From: Croceivirga sp.
Lineage (GTDB): Bacteria; Bacteroidota; Bacteroidia; Flavobacteriales; Flavobacteriaceae
DNA length: 64,000 bases
NCBI GenBank assembly: GCA_028281025.1
Contig: JANQKR010000003.1
Coordinates: forward strand, 62,001-126,000
Direction of reading: 5' to 3'
Position 1 is the first letter of the stretch. Each line of letters starts with the position of its first letter. Position numbers and translations under genes: made by a program. Shown in pieces: positions 24,830 to 33,863 of the stretch. Under the pieces are notes generated by a model. It saw only the letters and a list, made by a program, of their open reading frames with translations, searched no databases and was not told the DNA's origin.

Positions 24830-27691
24830 ATGATAAATTACGAGGAAAACATCGAGGTTAAGGGCGCTCGCGTGCACAACCTCAAAAATATCGATGTCAC
24901 CATACCCCGTGAAAAGTTGGTGGTCATTACCGGACTTTCCGGTAGCGGAAAATCTTCCTTGGCCTTTGATACCATTTATGCCGAAGGACAACGCCGTTAC
25001 ATTGAAACGTTTTCGGCCTATGCCCGACAATTTTTAGGGGGATTGGAACGCCCGGATGTGGACAAAATTGATGGACTCTCCCCCGTAATCGCCATTGAGC
25101 AAAAGACCACTTCAAAATCACCCCGTTCCACCGTAGGGACCATTACCGAGGTGTACGATTTTCTTCGCCTTCTTTTTGCCCGCGCAAGTGATGCCTATAG
25201 CTACAATACGGGTGAAAAAATGGTCAGCTATAGTGATGAACAGATAAAGCAGTTGATCGTTCAGGCATACGAGGGCAAAAAAATCAATGTCCTGGCACCG
25301 GTAATCAAATCCCGTAAAGGGCATTATCGTGAGCTTTTTGAGCAAATTGGCAAACAGGGTTTTGTTAAGGCCAGAGTGGATGGGGAAATCCTGGATATTG
25401 TCAAGGGGTTGAAGGTGGACCGTTACAAAACACACGATATTGAAATTGTTATTGATCGATTGAAGATCACGGCGGGTGAAGAGTTGGACAAACGCTTGAC
25501 CGAAACCATAAATACGGCCATGTACAGTGGCAATAACGTACTTATGATCCTGGAAGAGGGGGAATCCGAGCCACGTTATTTTAGTAGGGATTTGATGTGT
25601 CCCAGTACGGGGATCTCCTACCCCACACCGGAACCCAACACCTTCTCCTTCAATTCCCCAAAGGGAATGTGCCCTGAATGCAATGGACTCGGCCATGTAT
25701 ACGAAGTGAACGAGGAAAAGATATTTCCCAATAAAAAACTGTCCATAAAAGCCGGCGGTATTGCGCCATTGGGGGAATACAAACGTTCCTGGGCCTTCAA
25801 ACAATTGGAGACCATTGGCCAGCGTTATGGTTTTGACCTGGAAACACCCATTGAAAAAATTCCTGCCGAAGCCATGGACGTCATTCTCAATGGTGGTAAG
25901 GAAAGCTTTTCCGTGAATTCCAAAACACTAGGGGTGAGAAGGGAATACAGTATTGATTACGAGGGTATTTCCAATTTTATAAAGAATCAGTTTGAAGAGG
26001 CCAATTCCACCTCAATAAAACGGTGGGCAAAGGAATATATGGACAAGATCTGTTGTCCCAGTTGCGGAGGCTCAAGGTTGCGCAAAGAATCCCTCTACTT
26101 TAAAATCCAGGGGAAGAATATTGCAGAATTGGCGCAGATGGATATTGCCGAATTGGCTGCCTTCTTCAATACCCTGAACAATACATTGGAAGGTAACCAA
26201 AAGAAAATCGCCGAGGAAATAGTCAAGGAAATTAACGCCAGGATTGGATTTCTGCTCGATGTAGGTTTGGATTACCTCTCCTTGAATCGAGGTTCCAAAA
26301 CCCTATCCGGAGGAGAAGCACAACGCATCCGTTTGGCCACGCAGATCGGCTCCCAATTGGTTGGGGTACTCTATATACTGGATGAACCCAGTATTGGACT
26401 GCACCAAAGGGACAACGCACGTTTGATACAGAGCTTGCAGTCGCTCAGGGATATTGGCAATTCGGTTATTGTGGTGGAACATGACCGGGATATGATAGAA
26501 GCTGCGGACCATGTAATTGACATTGGGCCAGAAGCCGGAAAACATGGTGGTGAGATCATTTCGGAAGGTCCGCCCGAGGAATTGGCCTCCCATCATACCC
26601 TAACAGCGGATTATATTACTGGGGAAAGGGAAATTGAAGTACCGTCAAAACGTAGGAAAGGGACCGGTAAAAAGATTACCCTTTCGGGTTGTACGGGAAA
26701 CAACTTAAAAAATATAAGTGTTGATTTTCCCCTGGGTAAAATGATTGGCGTGACCGGGGTCTCCGGTAGTGGAAAATCCACCTTGATCAATGAGACGCTC
26801 TATCCGATCATGAACGCCCATTATTTTAATGGTGTTAAAAAACCCATGCCCTACAAAAAGATTACCGGCCTGGAACATATCGATAAGGTAATCGATATCA
26901 ACCAATCCCCCATAGGACGTACACCGCGTTCCAATCCAGCCACCTATACGGGTGTATTTAGTGAAATACGCTCCTTGTTTTCCAAGACCACCGAGGCCAC
27001 CATTAGGGGATACAAACCAGGACGGTTCAGCTTTAACGTCCAAGGAGGACGATGTGAAACCTGCCAGGGTGGTGGATTGAAAATCATTGAAATGAATTTC
27101 CTCCCCGATGTTTATGTGGAATGTGAAACTTGCAACGGCAAGCGTTTTAATCGGGAAACCCTGGAGATTCGTTACAAAGGCAAGTCCATTGCCGATGTTT
27201 TGGAAATGACGATTGACGAAGCCGTGGATTTTTTTGAAAACATTCCTAAAATCCATCGAAAACTAAAGACCATTAAGGATGTAGGTCTGGGCTATATTTC
27301 CTTGGGACAGCAATCCACCACATTGTCCGGCGGGGAGGCCCAGCGGGTAAAACTGGCCACAGAACTGTCCAAAAGGGATACGGGCAATACCTTTTATATT
27401 TTGGACGAACCTACTACAGGTCTGCATTTTGAGGACATCCGTGTTTTGATGGAAGTATTGAATAAGTTGGTCGACAAAGGCAATACCGTCCTTGTCATAG
27501 AACACAACATGGATGTAATTAAAATGATGGACCATATTATTGATATTGGGTACGAAGGGGGACGTGGCGGTGGTATGGTCGTTGCCAAAGGAACACCGGA
27601 ACAGGTAATCAAAGATGGAAAGGGTTACACCGCACAATTTTTGAAGAAAGAATTGGAAAACTCCAATAAAAAAATAGCCAAAGCCGTTTAA
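24830..27691 (+). CDS. uvrA: Excinuclease ABC subunit A
   Basis: 953 residues, full length. UvrA is the dimeric ABC ATPase that finds bulky lesions and loads UvrB in nucleotide excision repair. First Walker [10 protein letters not shown] (residues 35-43), second GVSGSGKST (about 643-651), signatures [12 protein letters not shown] and [12 protein letters not shown], Walker [10 protein letters not shown] and LDEPTTGLH. The zinc module after the second Walker A (CETCQGGG and CETCNGKR) is intact. In the first zinc module the first pair reads CPST in place of CxxC, leaving three of four Cys ligands. A LOG-family gene follows by nine bases. Confidence 0.96.
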   Translation: MINYEENIEVKGARVHNLKNIDVTIPREKLVVITGLSGSGKSSLAFDTIYAEGQRRYIETFSAYARQFLGGLERPDVDKIDGLSPVIAIEQKTTSKSPRSTVGTITEVYDFLRLLFARASDAYSYNTGEKMVSYSDEQIKQLIVQAYEGKKINVLAPVIKSRKGHYRELFEQIGKQGFVKARVDGEILDIVKGLKVDRYKTHDIEIVIDRLKITAGEELDKRLTETINTAMYSGNNVLMILEEGESEPRYFSRDLMCPSTGISYPTPEPNTFSFNSPKGMCPECNGLGHVYEVNEEKIFPNKKLSIKAGGIAPLGEYKRSWAFKQLETIGQRYGFDLETPIEKIPAEAMDVILNGGKESFSVNSKTLGVRREYSIDYEGISNFIKNQFEEANSTSIKRWAKEYMDKICCPSCGGSRLRKESLYFKIQGKNIAELAQMDIAELAAFFNTLNNTLEGNQKKIAEEIVKEINARIGFLLDVGLDYLSLNRGSKTLSGGEAQRIRLATQIGSQLVGVLYILDEPSIGLHQRDNARLIQSLQSLRDIGNSVIVVEHDRDMIEAADHVIDIGPEAGKHGGEIISEGPPEELASHHTLTADYITGEREIEVPSKRRKGTGKKITLSGCTGNNLKNISVDFPLGKMIGVTGVSGSGKSTLINETLYPIMNAHYFNGVKKPMPYKKITGLEHIDKVIDINQSPIGRTPRSNPATYTGVFSEIRSLFSKTTEATIRGYKPGRFSFNVQGGRCETCQGGGLKIIEMNFLPDVYVECETCNGKRFNRETLEIRYKGKSIADVLEMTIDEAVDFFENIPKIHRKLKTIKDVGLGYISLGQQSTTLSGGEAQRVKLATELSKRDTGNTFYILDEPTTGLHFEDIRVLMEVLNKLVDKGNTVLVIEHNMDVIKMMDHIIDIGYEGGRGGGMVVAKGTPEQVIKDGKGYTAQFLKKELENSNKKIAKAV

Positions 27692-27700
27692 CAGAATAGT

Positions 27701-28387
27701 ATGAGAAAAGAACAGCATCATAAAGGCTGGAACGAAATCAAAACCAATGATTCGTGGGCCATTTTTAAGATAATGGGTGAATTTGTCAATGGATTTGAAC
27801 GGATGAGCCTCATAGGCCCCTGCGTGTCCATTTTTGGTTCAGCAAGGATACGCCCTGGCGACACTTACTATGAACTGGCAGTGAATGTAGCCAGGCGTAT
27901 TGCAGAATCGGGCTACGGCGTTATTACCGGAGGTGGTCCGGGTATCATGGAAGCAGGTAATAAGGGAGCGAATATGGCCGGGGGAACTTCTGTGGGCCTG
28001 AACATCGATCTTCCTTTTGAACAACATGACAATCCCTTTATTGATTCCGATAAGAGTTTGGATTTTGACTATTTCTTTGTCCGAAAGGTAATGTTTGTGA
28101 AGTACAGTCAAGGTTTTGTGGTCATGCCAGGTGGTTTTGGAACTTTGGATGAACTTTTTGAAGCGATGACATTAATCCAAACCAACAAAATACACACTTT
28201 TCCCATCATTTTGGTTGGTACCGAATTCTGGAGTGGCCTGCTGGATTGGATTAAAAGTACCATGCTCGAAGCTGGGAACATTAGCGCCCACGACATGGAT
28301 TTAATCCGGCTTGTGGATACGGAAGATGAAGTGGTTGAAATTATAGACGCCTTTTACAAGGGCAATACCTTAAGTCCCAATTTTTAA
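27701..28387 (+). CDS. LOG family protein (TIGR00730, probable cytokinin-type nucleoside monophosphate phosphoribohydrolase)
   Basis: 228 residues. A Rossmann-like fold with the two family motifs: GGGPGIMEAGNKGA and PGGFGTLDELFEAMT. LOG enzymes cleave the base from nucleoside monophosphates. The gene is 9 bases after uvrA on the same strand. LOG belongs to the SLOG superfamily, but this is the common housekeeping form. Confidence 0.9.
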   Translation: MRKEQHHKGWNEIKTNDSWAIFKIMGEFVNGFERMSLIGPCVSIFGSARIRPGDTYYELAVNVARRIAESGYGVITGGGPGIMEAGNKGANMAGGTSVGLNIDLPFEQHDNPFIDSDKSLDFDYFFVRKVMFVKYSQGFVVMPGGFGTLDELFEAMTLIQTNKIHTFPIILVGTEFWSGLLDWIKSTMLEAGNISAHDMDLIRLVDTEDEVVEIIDAFYKGNTLSPNF

Positions 28388-28401
28388 ACCGACAAACGCT
28401 C

Positions 28402-31239
28402 TTGAAAGTTCCCTTTGCCCTTTATACCTTATTTTTAGTAATTGTCCTGTATGGCTTACCGGGACATGCCCAGCATAAAAATAGGGTCACGGCCACTTTA
28501 CGGGGAGAGGACCATACCATTACCATCAGTCAACAGTTTTCCTATACCAACCAATCCCAGACAGGATTGAATGTGTTGTATTTCAATGATTGGAACCATT
28601 CGTATTCCAGTAAAAAAACAGCGCTTGCCAAAAGGTTTGGCGAAGAGTTCAATAGGAGCCTTCACCTGGCCAAGGATAAGAACAGGGGTTTCACGGAAAT
28701 CACAAGTATAGTTGATAAGGATTACCGCGGATTGGAATGGGAAAGAACCGAGGAAAGGGAAATTATTAGGGTGACCCTTGCCGAAACCCTGGAGCCAGGC
28801 GAATCAATCGATTTGTTTTTTACCTATGATGTGGATTTGCCCAGTAGCCGCTATACGAATTATGGCCATGGCTATTTGGGGGGATATTATTTACGGGATT
28901 GGTACCTTACCCCAGCAGTTTTTGATAAAGAGTGGAAACTTTATGCCAATAAGGACTTAAATGACCTGAATACCGAAATTACCGATACGGAAATACGTTT
29001 AAATTTTCCAAAGGGATTACATCTGGCCACCAATTATGAAGTGGTCACGCTTACCAATATTTCCATAAGCAACCACGCCTATCTCACGGCAAAAAACAGA
29101 AAGAACTGCCAAATCGTGCTCACCCCGGAAAAACGGTTTACGACCCATGCCACATCTTTCCTAACGGTCACTACGGATATAGAAGCTTCAAAATACGATA
29201 AGACCTCACAGGGCATCTCCATAGATAGGGTGGCAACCTTTATCGAAAGGAATTTGGGACACTATCCCCATAAGAACCTATTGGTGGCCGAAGTGGACTA
29301 TGCCAGAAACCCCTTGTATGGATTGGGACTATTACCCAGTTTTATACGACCTTATCGCGAGCAGTTCCAATTTGAGATGAAATTCCTCAAAACAGCTTTG
29401 TACAATTTCGTGGAAGAGACCCTATTTTTGGATGAGCGCAAGGAGCGATGGGTCCATGATGGAATTGTCAATTACCTCATGATCAAGTACGTTGATGAAT
29501 ATTATCCCGATCAAAAGTTTACCGGAAAACTATCCAAGGTATGGGGGTTTCGTTCCTACAATCTGGCCCAAATGCATTTTAATGAGCAATATTATCTCTT
29601 GCAAATGACGTCTGTAAGACGAAATGACCATCAGCCGCTCTCTACCCCAAACGATTCCCTAACACGCTGGAACCAGAAGATTGCCAACCGCTATAAGGCT
29701 GGGCTCGGTTTGGCCTATCTTGGTGAATATATAGGCTATGAACATGTGGACAACAGTATTACCGAGTTTTTTGAGGAATTTAAACTAAAGCCACATGTCA
29801 AAGCATTGGATATGGAACGTATCCTCAAAAAGAGATCGGAAAAAGATATCAACTGGTTTTTTGATGAGTATGTCGCCCTCCGTAATAATATTGACTTTAA
29901 AATCAAAAAAGTATCAAAAACGGAGGATTCCATTTCCTTCACCATTAAAAATAAAACGGGCAGTAAGGTTCCCATATCACTTTTTGGACTCCAAAAAGAT
30001 TCCATCGTTTCAAAATACTGGTTCACGGGCATTGACACCACCAGTAGTTTTACGGTTCCCAACAATGGAGAAAACCGGTTGGTGCTGAATTACGACAAAA
30101 AAATTCCTGAGGTAAACCAAGACAATAACTGGAAGAGTCTCAACGGTTTTTTTTCCAGCAATAAGAAATTACAGTTCCGTTTTTTTAAGGACACTGAAAA
30201 CCCCTATTACAACCAATTGTTTTATGTACCGGAATTTAAGTTTAATGTCAACGATGGCCTGTCCGCAGGGGTAAGTTTAAACAACAGGCCTTTTATCTTA
30301 AGACCTTTCTCTTTTGACATTAAGCCGAGGTATGCCACAAAGGAAAGATCCATAGTCGGTAGTGCAAACCTTACCAAGCGGCAGTTTTTCAATGAGGGAA
30401 AGTTGAATTTCATCAGTTACTCCCTTAGTGGCGGAACTTCTTTTTTTGATGAAAGATCCCGGTTTACCACCATTACCCCTTCCATAAACTTTGTTTGGCG
30501 CCCAGAGGATTTTATTTCCAATCGGAGGCAATTTATGTTTTTTAGGGTGCGAAATGTATTCCGGAACATTGACGAAAACATTATTGACCAAATCGATACC
30601 GAACCCGATTTTACGGTCTTTAACCTACGTTACGGAGATATCGACAACAATATTCTCCGGTTTCGTTCATGGATTGTTGATGCTCAGGTAGCAGGGGATT
30701 TTTCAAAAGTGTCCTTCGAATGGGAACAACGTACCTTGTTCGACAACAATCGCCAATTGAATTTACGACTCTATGCCGGAAAATTCATTACCAACAATTC
30801 CAACTCAGACTTTTTTAGTTTTGCCCTAGATCGTCCCACGGATTATTTATTTGACCTGCCCTATCTCAACAGATCGCAAAATGCCACAGGCTTTACCAGT
30901 CAGCAATTCATTTTGGCGGAAGGGGGATTCAAATCCATTTTTGACGATCGTTTTGGCAATGATTGGATACTTACGGGGAATCTCAGCTTTAACCTTTGGC
31001 AATGGCTGGAGCTATATGGGGACATTGGAGGTATAAAGGATCAGGATGAACGGGCAAGATTCAAGTATGGCTATGGGGTGCGCTTGAATTTGGTTACGGA
31101 CTTTTTTGAACTGTATTTTCCCATTTATTCCAACAACGGTTACGAAATTGCGCAGCCCAATTACGGGGAACGTATCCGATTTGTAGTTACAGTAAGCCCA
31201 AGAATATTAACGGGACTGTTTACGAGACGGTGGTTTTAA
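28402..31239 (+). CDS. M1-peptidase-like domain fused to an outer-membrane beta-barrel, catalytic residues absent
   Basis: 945 residues starting at TTG, with a signal peptide of about 24 residues. Residues about 25-225 resemble the N-terminal domain of M1 aminopeptidases (DHTITISQQFSYTNQSQ) and about 240-480 the gluzincin domain. The segment equivalent to WLNEGFATYL reads WVHDGIVNYL (Asp353 for Glu), and 18 residues upstream, where HExxH should lie, the sequence is Lys-Thr-Ala-Leu-Tyr; no HExxH exists elsewhere. Residues about 570-945 show repeated alternating strands and end in Arg-Arg-Trp-Phe, typical of an outer-membrane barrel. It is probably a non-enzymatic surface or transport protein. 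A LOG gene lies 14 bases upstream. Confidence 0.75.
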   Translation: MKVPFALYTLFLVIVLYGLPGHAQHKNRVTATLRGEDHTITISQQFSYTNQSQTGLNVLYFNDWNHSYSSKKTALAKRFGEEFNRSLHLAKDKNRGFTEITSIVDKDYRGLEWERTEEREIIRVTLAETLEPGESIDLFFTYDVDLPSSRYTNYGHGYLGGYYLRDWYLTPAVFDKEWKLYANKDLNDLNTEITDTEIRLNFPKGLHLATNYEVVTLTNISISNHAYLTAKNRKNCQIVLTPEKRFTTHATSFLTVTTDIEASKYDKTSQGISIDRVATFIERNLGHYPHKNLLVAEVDYARNPLYGLGLLPSFIRPYREQFQFEMKFLKTALYNFVEETLFLDERKERWVHDGIVNYLMIKYVDEYYPDQKFTGKLSKVWGFRSYNLAQMHFNEQYYLLQMTSVRRNDHQPLSTPNDSLTRWNQKIANRYKAGLGLAYLGEYIGYEHVDNSITEFFEEFKLKPHVKALDMERILKKRSEKDINWFFDEYVALRNNIDFKIKKVSKTEDSISFTIKNKTGSKVPISLFGLQKDSIVSKYWFTGIDTTSSFTVPNNGENRLVLNYDKKIPEVNQDNNWKSLNGFFSSNKKLQFRFFKDTENPYYNQLFYVPEFKFNVNDGLSAGVSLNNRPFILRPFSFDIKPRYATKERSIVGSANLTKRQFFNEGKLNFISYSLSGGTSFFDERSRFTTITPSINFVWRPEDFISNRRQFMFFRVRNVFRNIDENIIDQIDTEPDFTVFNLRYGDIDNNILRFRSWIVDAQVAGDFSKVSFEWEQRTLFDNNRQLNLRLYAGKFITNNSNSDFFSFALDRPTDYLFDLPYLNRSQNATGFTSQQFILAEGGFKSIFDDRFGNDWILTGNLSFNLWQWLELYGDIGGIKDQDERARFKYGYGVRLNLVTDFFELYFPIYSNNGYEIAQPNYGERIRFVVTVSPRILTGLFTRRWF

Positions 31240-31369
31240 TTGCGAAATCAACAATATTTCCTTCACAAAGGAAGCTTTAATTGTTATTTTCTTCTTTTAA
31301 AGCGGCATTTTTTGTCATTTTAAGAATAAAATATGACAAAAGTCGTTTTTTTAAAAGCGCTCTTTTTGA

Positions 31370-31377
31370 TATTTTTG
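31370..31377 (+). promoter_or_regulatory. Bacteroidota -7 element (TATTTTTG) of the E1 gene
   Basis: TATTTTTG, a perfect TAnnTTTG, ends 18 bases before the ATG at 31396. The preceding 130 bases contain several T-runs but no clear hairpin. Confidence 0.65.
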
Positions 31378-31395
31378 CACCAAATTCCTAACTAG

Positions 31396-33807
31396 ATGAA
31401 AACTGACCCTAAAACAAGCAATGACATTTCGTTTGAGGATTTTAAAGATCAAATCTTAAATGATTACAGGATTGCCGTTGTAAGTAGGGAATGTAGTCTC
31501 CTGGGCCGTAGGGAGGTTTTGACCGGAAAGGCAAAATTTGGGATTTTTGGAGATGGTAAGGAATTGCCACAGTTGGCAATGGCCCGGGCTTTTAGGGACG
31601 GTGATTTTAGAAGTGGTTATTACAGGGACCAAACGTTTATGATGGCTTTGGGCTATTTGGGGCCAAAAGAATTCTTTCACGGATTGTATGCCACTACGGA
31701 TTTGAACAAAGATCCCATGAGTGCCGGTCGCCAAATGGGAGGACATTTTGTGACACACAGTCTTAACGAAGATGGGACATGGAAGGATTTGACCAAACAA
31801 AAGAACAGTAGTGCGGACATCTCCTGTACTGCTGGACAAATGCCCCGTTTATTAGGTTTGGCCCAAGCCTCTAAAATATATAGGGAGGTTCCGGAAATTG
31901 ATCCAACCAATTTCTCCAATAACGGAAATGAGGTAGCTTGGGGAACCATAGGAAATGCCAGTACCAGTGAAGGGCATTTTTTTGAGACCTTAAACGCTGC
32001 AGGAGTTATGCAGGTACCCATGGTCATCAGTATTTGGGATGATGAATATGGGATATCCGTACCCCAGGAGTTCCATACCATAAAAAGTGATATTTCCGAA
32101 GCATTGAGTGGATTCCAAAAAACCGATACGAAAAATGGGTTTGAACTTATTAAAGTACCTGGTTGGGATTATACCGCATTGATACATGCCTATGAAAATG
32201 CATCGGATAGCGCGCGGGAATCCCATATCCCCGTTTTGATACACGTGACCGAACTTACCCAACCCCAGGGGCATTCAACTTCGGGTTCCCATGAACGGTA
32301 TAAAAGTGCCGAACGCCTTGAATGGGAGCGCGAAAACGACTGTAATAAACGCTTCCGGGAATGGATCATCCAAAACAACATTGCCGGTGAGGAGGCCTTA
32401 AAGAATATTGAGAAATCCTGCAAGCAGGAGGTGAGAAATGCCAAGAAGGAAGCATGGGCCGAGTTTCTGTCCCCCAATCTTGCCGAGAAAAGGCGGGTTA
32501 TAGGGCTTTTGGAGAACATGGCGGCTACCAGCCCCAATAAATCGTTTATCAATAAGGTCAAAAACGATCTCATTGCCATAGATGAACCTATTAAAAGGGA
32601 TTTGGTCTCCCATGCAAGAAAGTCTTTGCGATATGTCATTGGGGAAGAAAACGAATCCAAAAAAGCACTAAAGGCCTGGGTAAATGGTTACCTTACGAAA
32701 ACACAACCAAAATACAGTTCACATCTTTATAGTGAACTCCCGACCAATGCCACTACAATACCCGAAGTCAAACCCGTTTACGCAGAAAATGGGGAAACGG
32801 TCGATGGAAGGATCATCCTCAGGGACAATTTCGACAAACTTTTTGAAAAATATCCCAAAGCCCTTGTTTTTGGAGAGGATACCGGAAATATAGGGGACGT
32901 AAACCAAGGACTGGAAGGTTTGCAAAACAAATATGGAAAATTACGCATCGCAGATACTGGAATACGGGAAACTACCATTGTTGGGCAGGGCATCGGAATG
33001 GCCCTTCGAGGATTAAGGCCTATTGCGGAAATTCAATATTTGGACTACATCCTTTACGCCATTCAAACCCTGAGCGATGACTTGGCGACCCTACACTACA
33101 GAACGGTAGGTAAGCAGATGGCCCCATTGATCATCCGTACACGTGGACATCGATTGGAAGGTATCTGGCACTCCGGATCCCCAATGGGTGGATTGGTCCA
33201 TTTGCTGCGGGGAATGCACATCCTGGTTCCAAGAAACATGACCAAAGCTGCTGGTTTTTACAATACCCTTATGCAGGCCAATGAGCCCGCCCTGGTTATT
33301 GAAAGCTTAAATGGGTATCGCTTAAAGGAACCAAAACCTACCAACCTTGGGGAATTCCGTACACCAATAGGTGTTGTGGAAACCGTTAAGGAAGGAACCG
33401 ATATTACCTTGGTGTCCTATGGTTCCACATTGCGAATGGTACTTAAAGTGGCCAAAGAGCTTTTGGAAGTTGGAATCGATGCCGAAGTCATTGATGCCCA
33501 ATCACTGCTTCCTTTTGATATTCATCACGATGTGGTAAAAAGTATACAGAAAACCAACAGGTTATTGGTCATTGATGAGGACGTTCCCGGAGGTGGGTCC
33601 GCTTACTTGTTGCAGGAAATTGTGGAAAAACAAGGAGCCTATCACTATCTGGACAGTGCACCGCAAACCTTGTCCGCCAAAGCGCATCGTCCGGCCTATG
33701 CCACGGATGGCGATTATTTTTCAAAACCCAACGAAGAGGACATTTTTGAAAAGGTGTATGCCATTATGCACGAGGCACAACCAAACGATTATCCAGGTTT
33801 AAGATAA
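31396..33807 (+). CDS. 2-oxoacid dehydrogenase E1 component, alpha and beta domains fused
   Basis: 803 residues. The first half (about 1-330) is the E1 alpha fold with the thiamine diphosphate loop (GTIGNASTSEGHFFETLN then DDEYGIS), the second half (from about 460) is E1 beta with EDTGNIGDVNQGLEG and RGHRLEGIWHSGSPMGG. Such fused E1 proteins are normal in Bacteroidota and decarboxylate pyruvate or branched-chain 2-oxoacids in the E1-E2-E3 complex. The branched-chain type is more likely from the overall motif pattern, but substrate choice is uncertain. E2 and E3 are not in this window. Confidence 0.9.
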   Translation: MKTDPKTSNDISFEDFKDQILNDYRIAVVSRECSLLGRREVLTGKAKFGIFGDGKELPQLAMARAFRDGDFRSGYYRDQTFMMALGYLGPKEFFHGLYATTDLNKDPMSAGRQMGGHFVTHSLNEDGTWKDLTKQKNSSADISCTAGQMPRLLGLAQASKIYREVPEIDPTNFSNNGNEVAWGTIGNASTSEGHFFETLNAAGVMQVPMVISIWDDEYGISVPQEFHTIKSDISEALSGFQKTDTKNGFELIKVPGWDYTALIHAYENASDSARESHIPVLIHVTELTQPQGHSTSGSHERYKSAERLEWERENDCNKRFREWIIQNNIAGEEALKNIEKSCKQEVRNAKKEAWAEFLSPNLAEKRRVIGLLENMAATSPNKSFINKVKNDLIAIDEPIKRDLVSHARKSLRYVIGEENESKKALKAWVNGYLTKTQPKYSSHLYSELPTNATTIPEVKPVYAENGETVDGRIILRDNFDKLFEKYPKALVFGEDTGNIGDVNQGLEGLQNKYGKLRIADTGIRETTIVGQGIGMALRGLRPIAEIQYLDYILYAIQTLSDDLATLHYRTVGKQMAPLIIRTRGHRLEGIWHSGSPMGGLVHLLRGMHILVPRNMTKAAGFYNTLMQANEPALVIESLNGYRLKEPKPTNLGEFRTPIGVVETVKEGTDITLVSYGSTLRMVLKVAKELLEVGIDAEVIDAQSLLPFDIHHDVVKSIQKTNRLLVIDEDVPGGGSAYLLQEIVEKQGAYHYLDSAPQTLSAKAHRPAYATDGDYFSKPNEEDIFEKVYAIMHEAQPNDYPGLR

Positions 33808-33812
33808 AAAAA

Positions 33813-33851
33813 TCTCCCCGTCGTCATTTCCATGCCATAACGTAGGGGAGA
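33813..33851. terminator. Bidirectional terminator between E1 and the M16 protease
   Basis: TCTCCCC (33813-33819) pairs with GGGGAGA (33845-33851), with A-rich bases on the left and CTTTTTAG on the right, so either strand would form a stem followed by T residues. The two flanking genes are convergent. Confidence 0.75.
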
Positions 33852-33863
33852 CTTTTTAGGTCG

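Noticed and set aside
27701-28387. The LOG protein as SLOG partner of the SLATT-like protein at 21049.
   Set aside because: They are about 6 kb apart on opposite strands with core genes between, and the LOG form is the ordinary TIGR00730 type behind uvrA.
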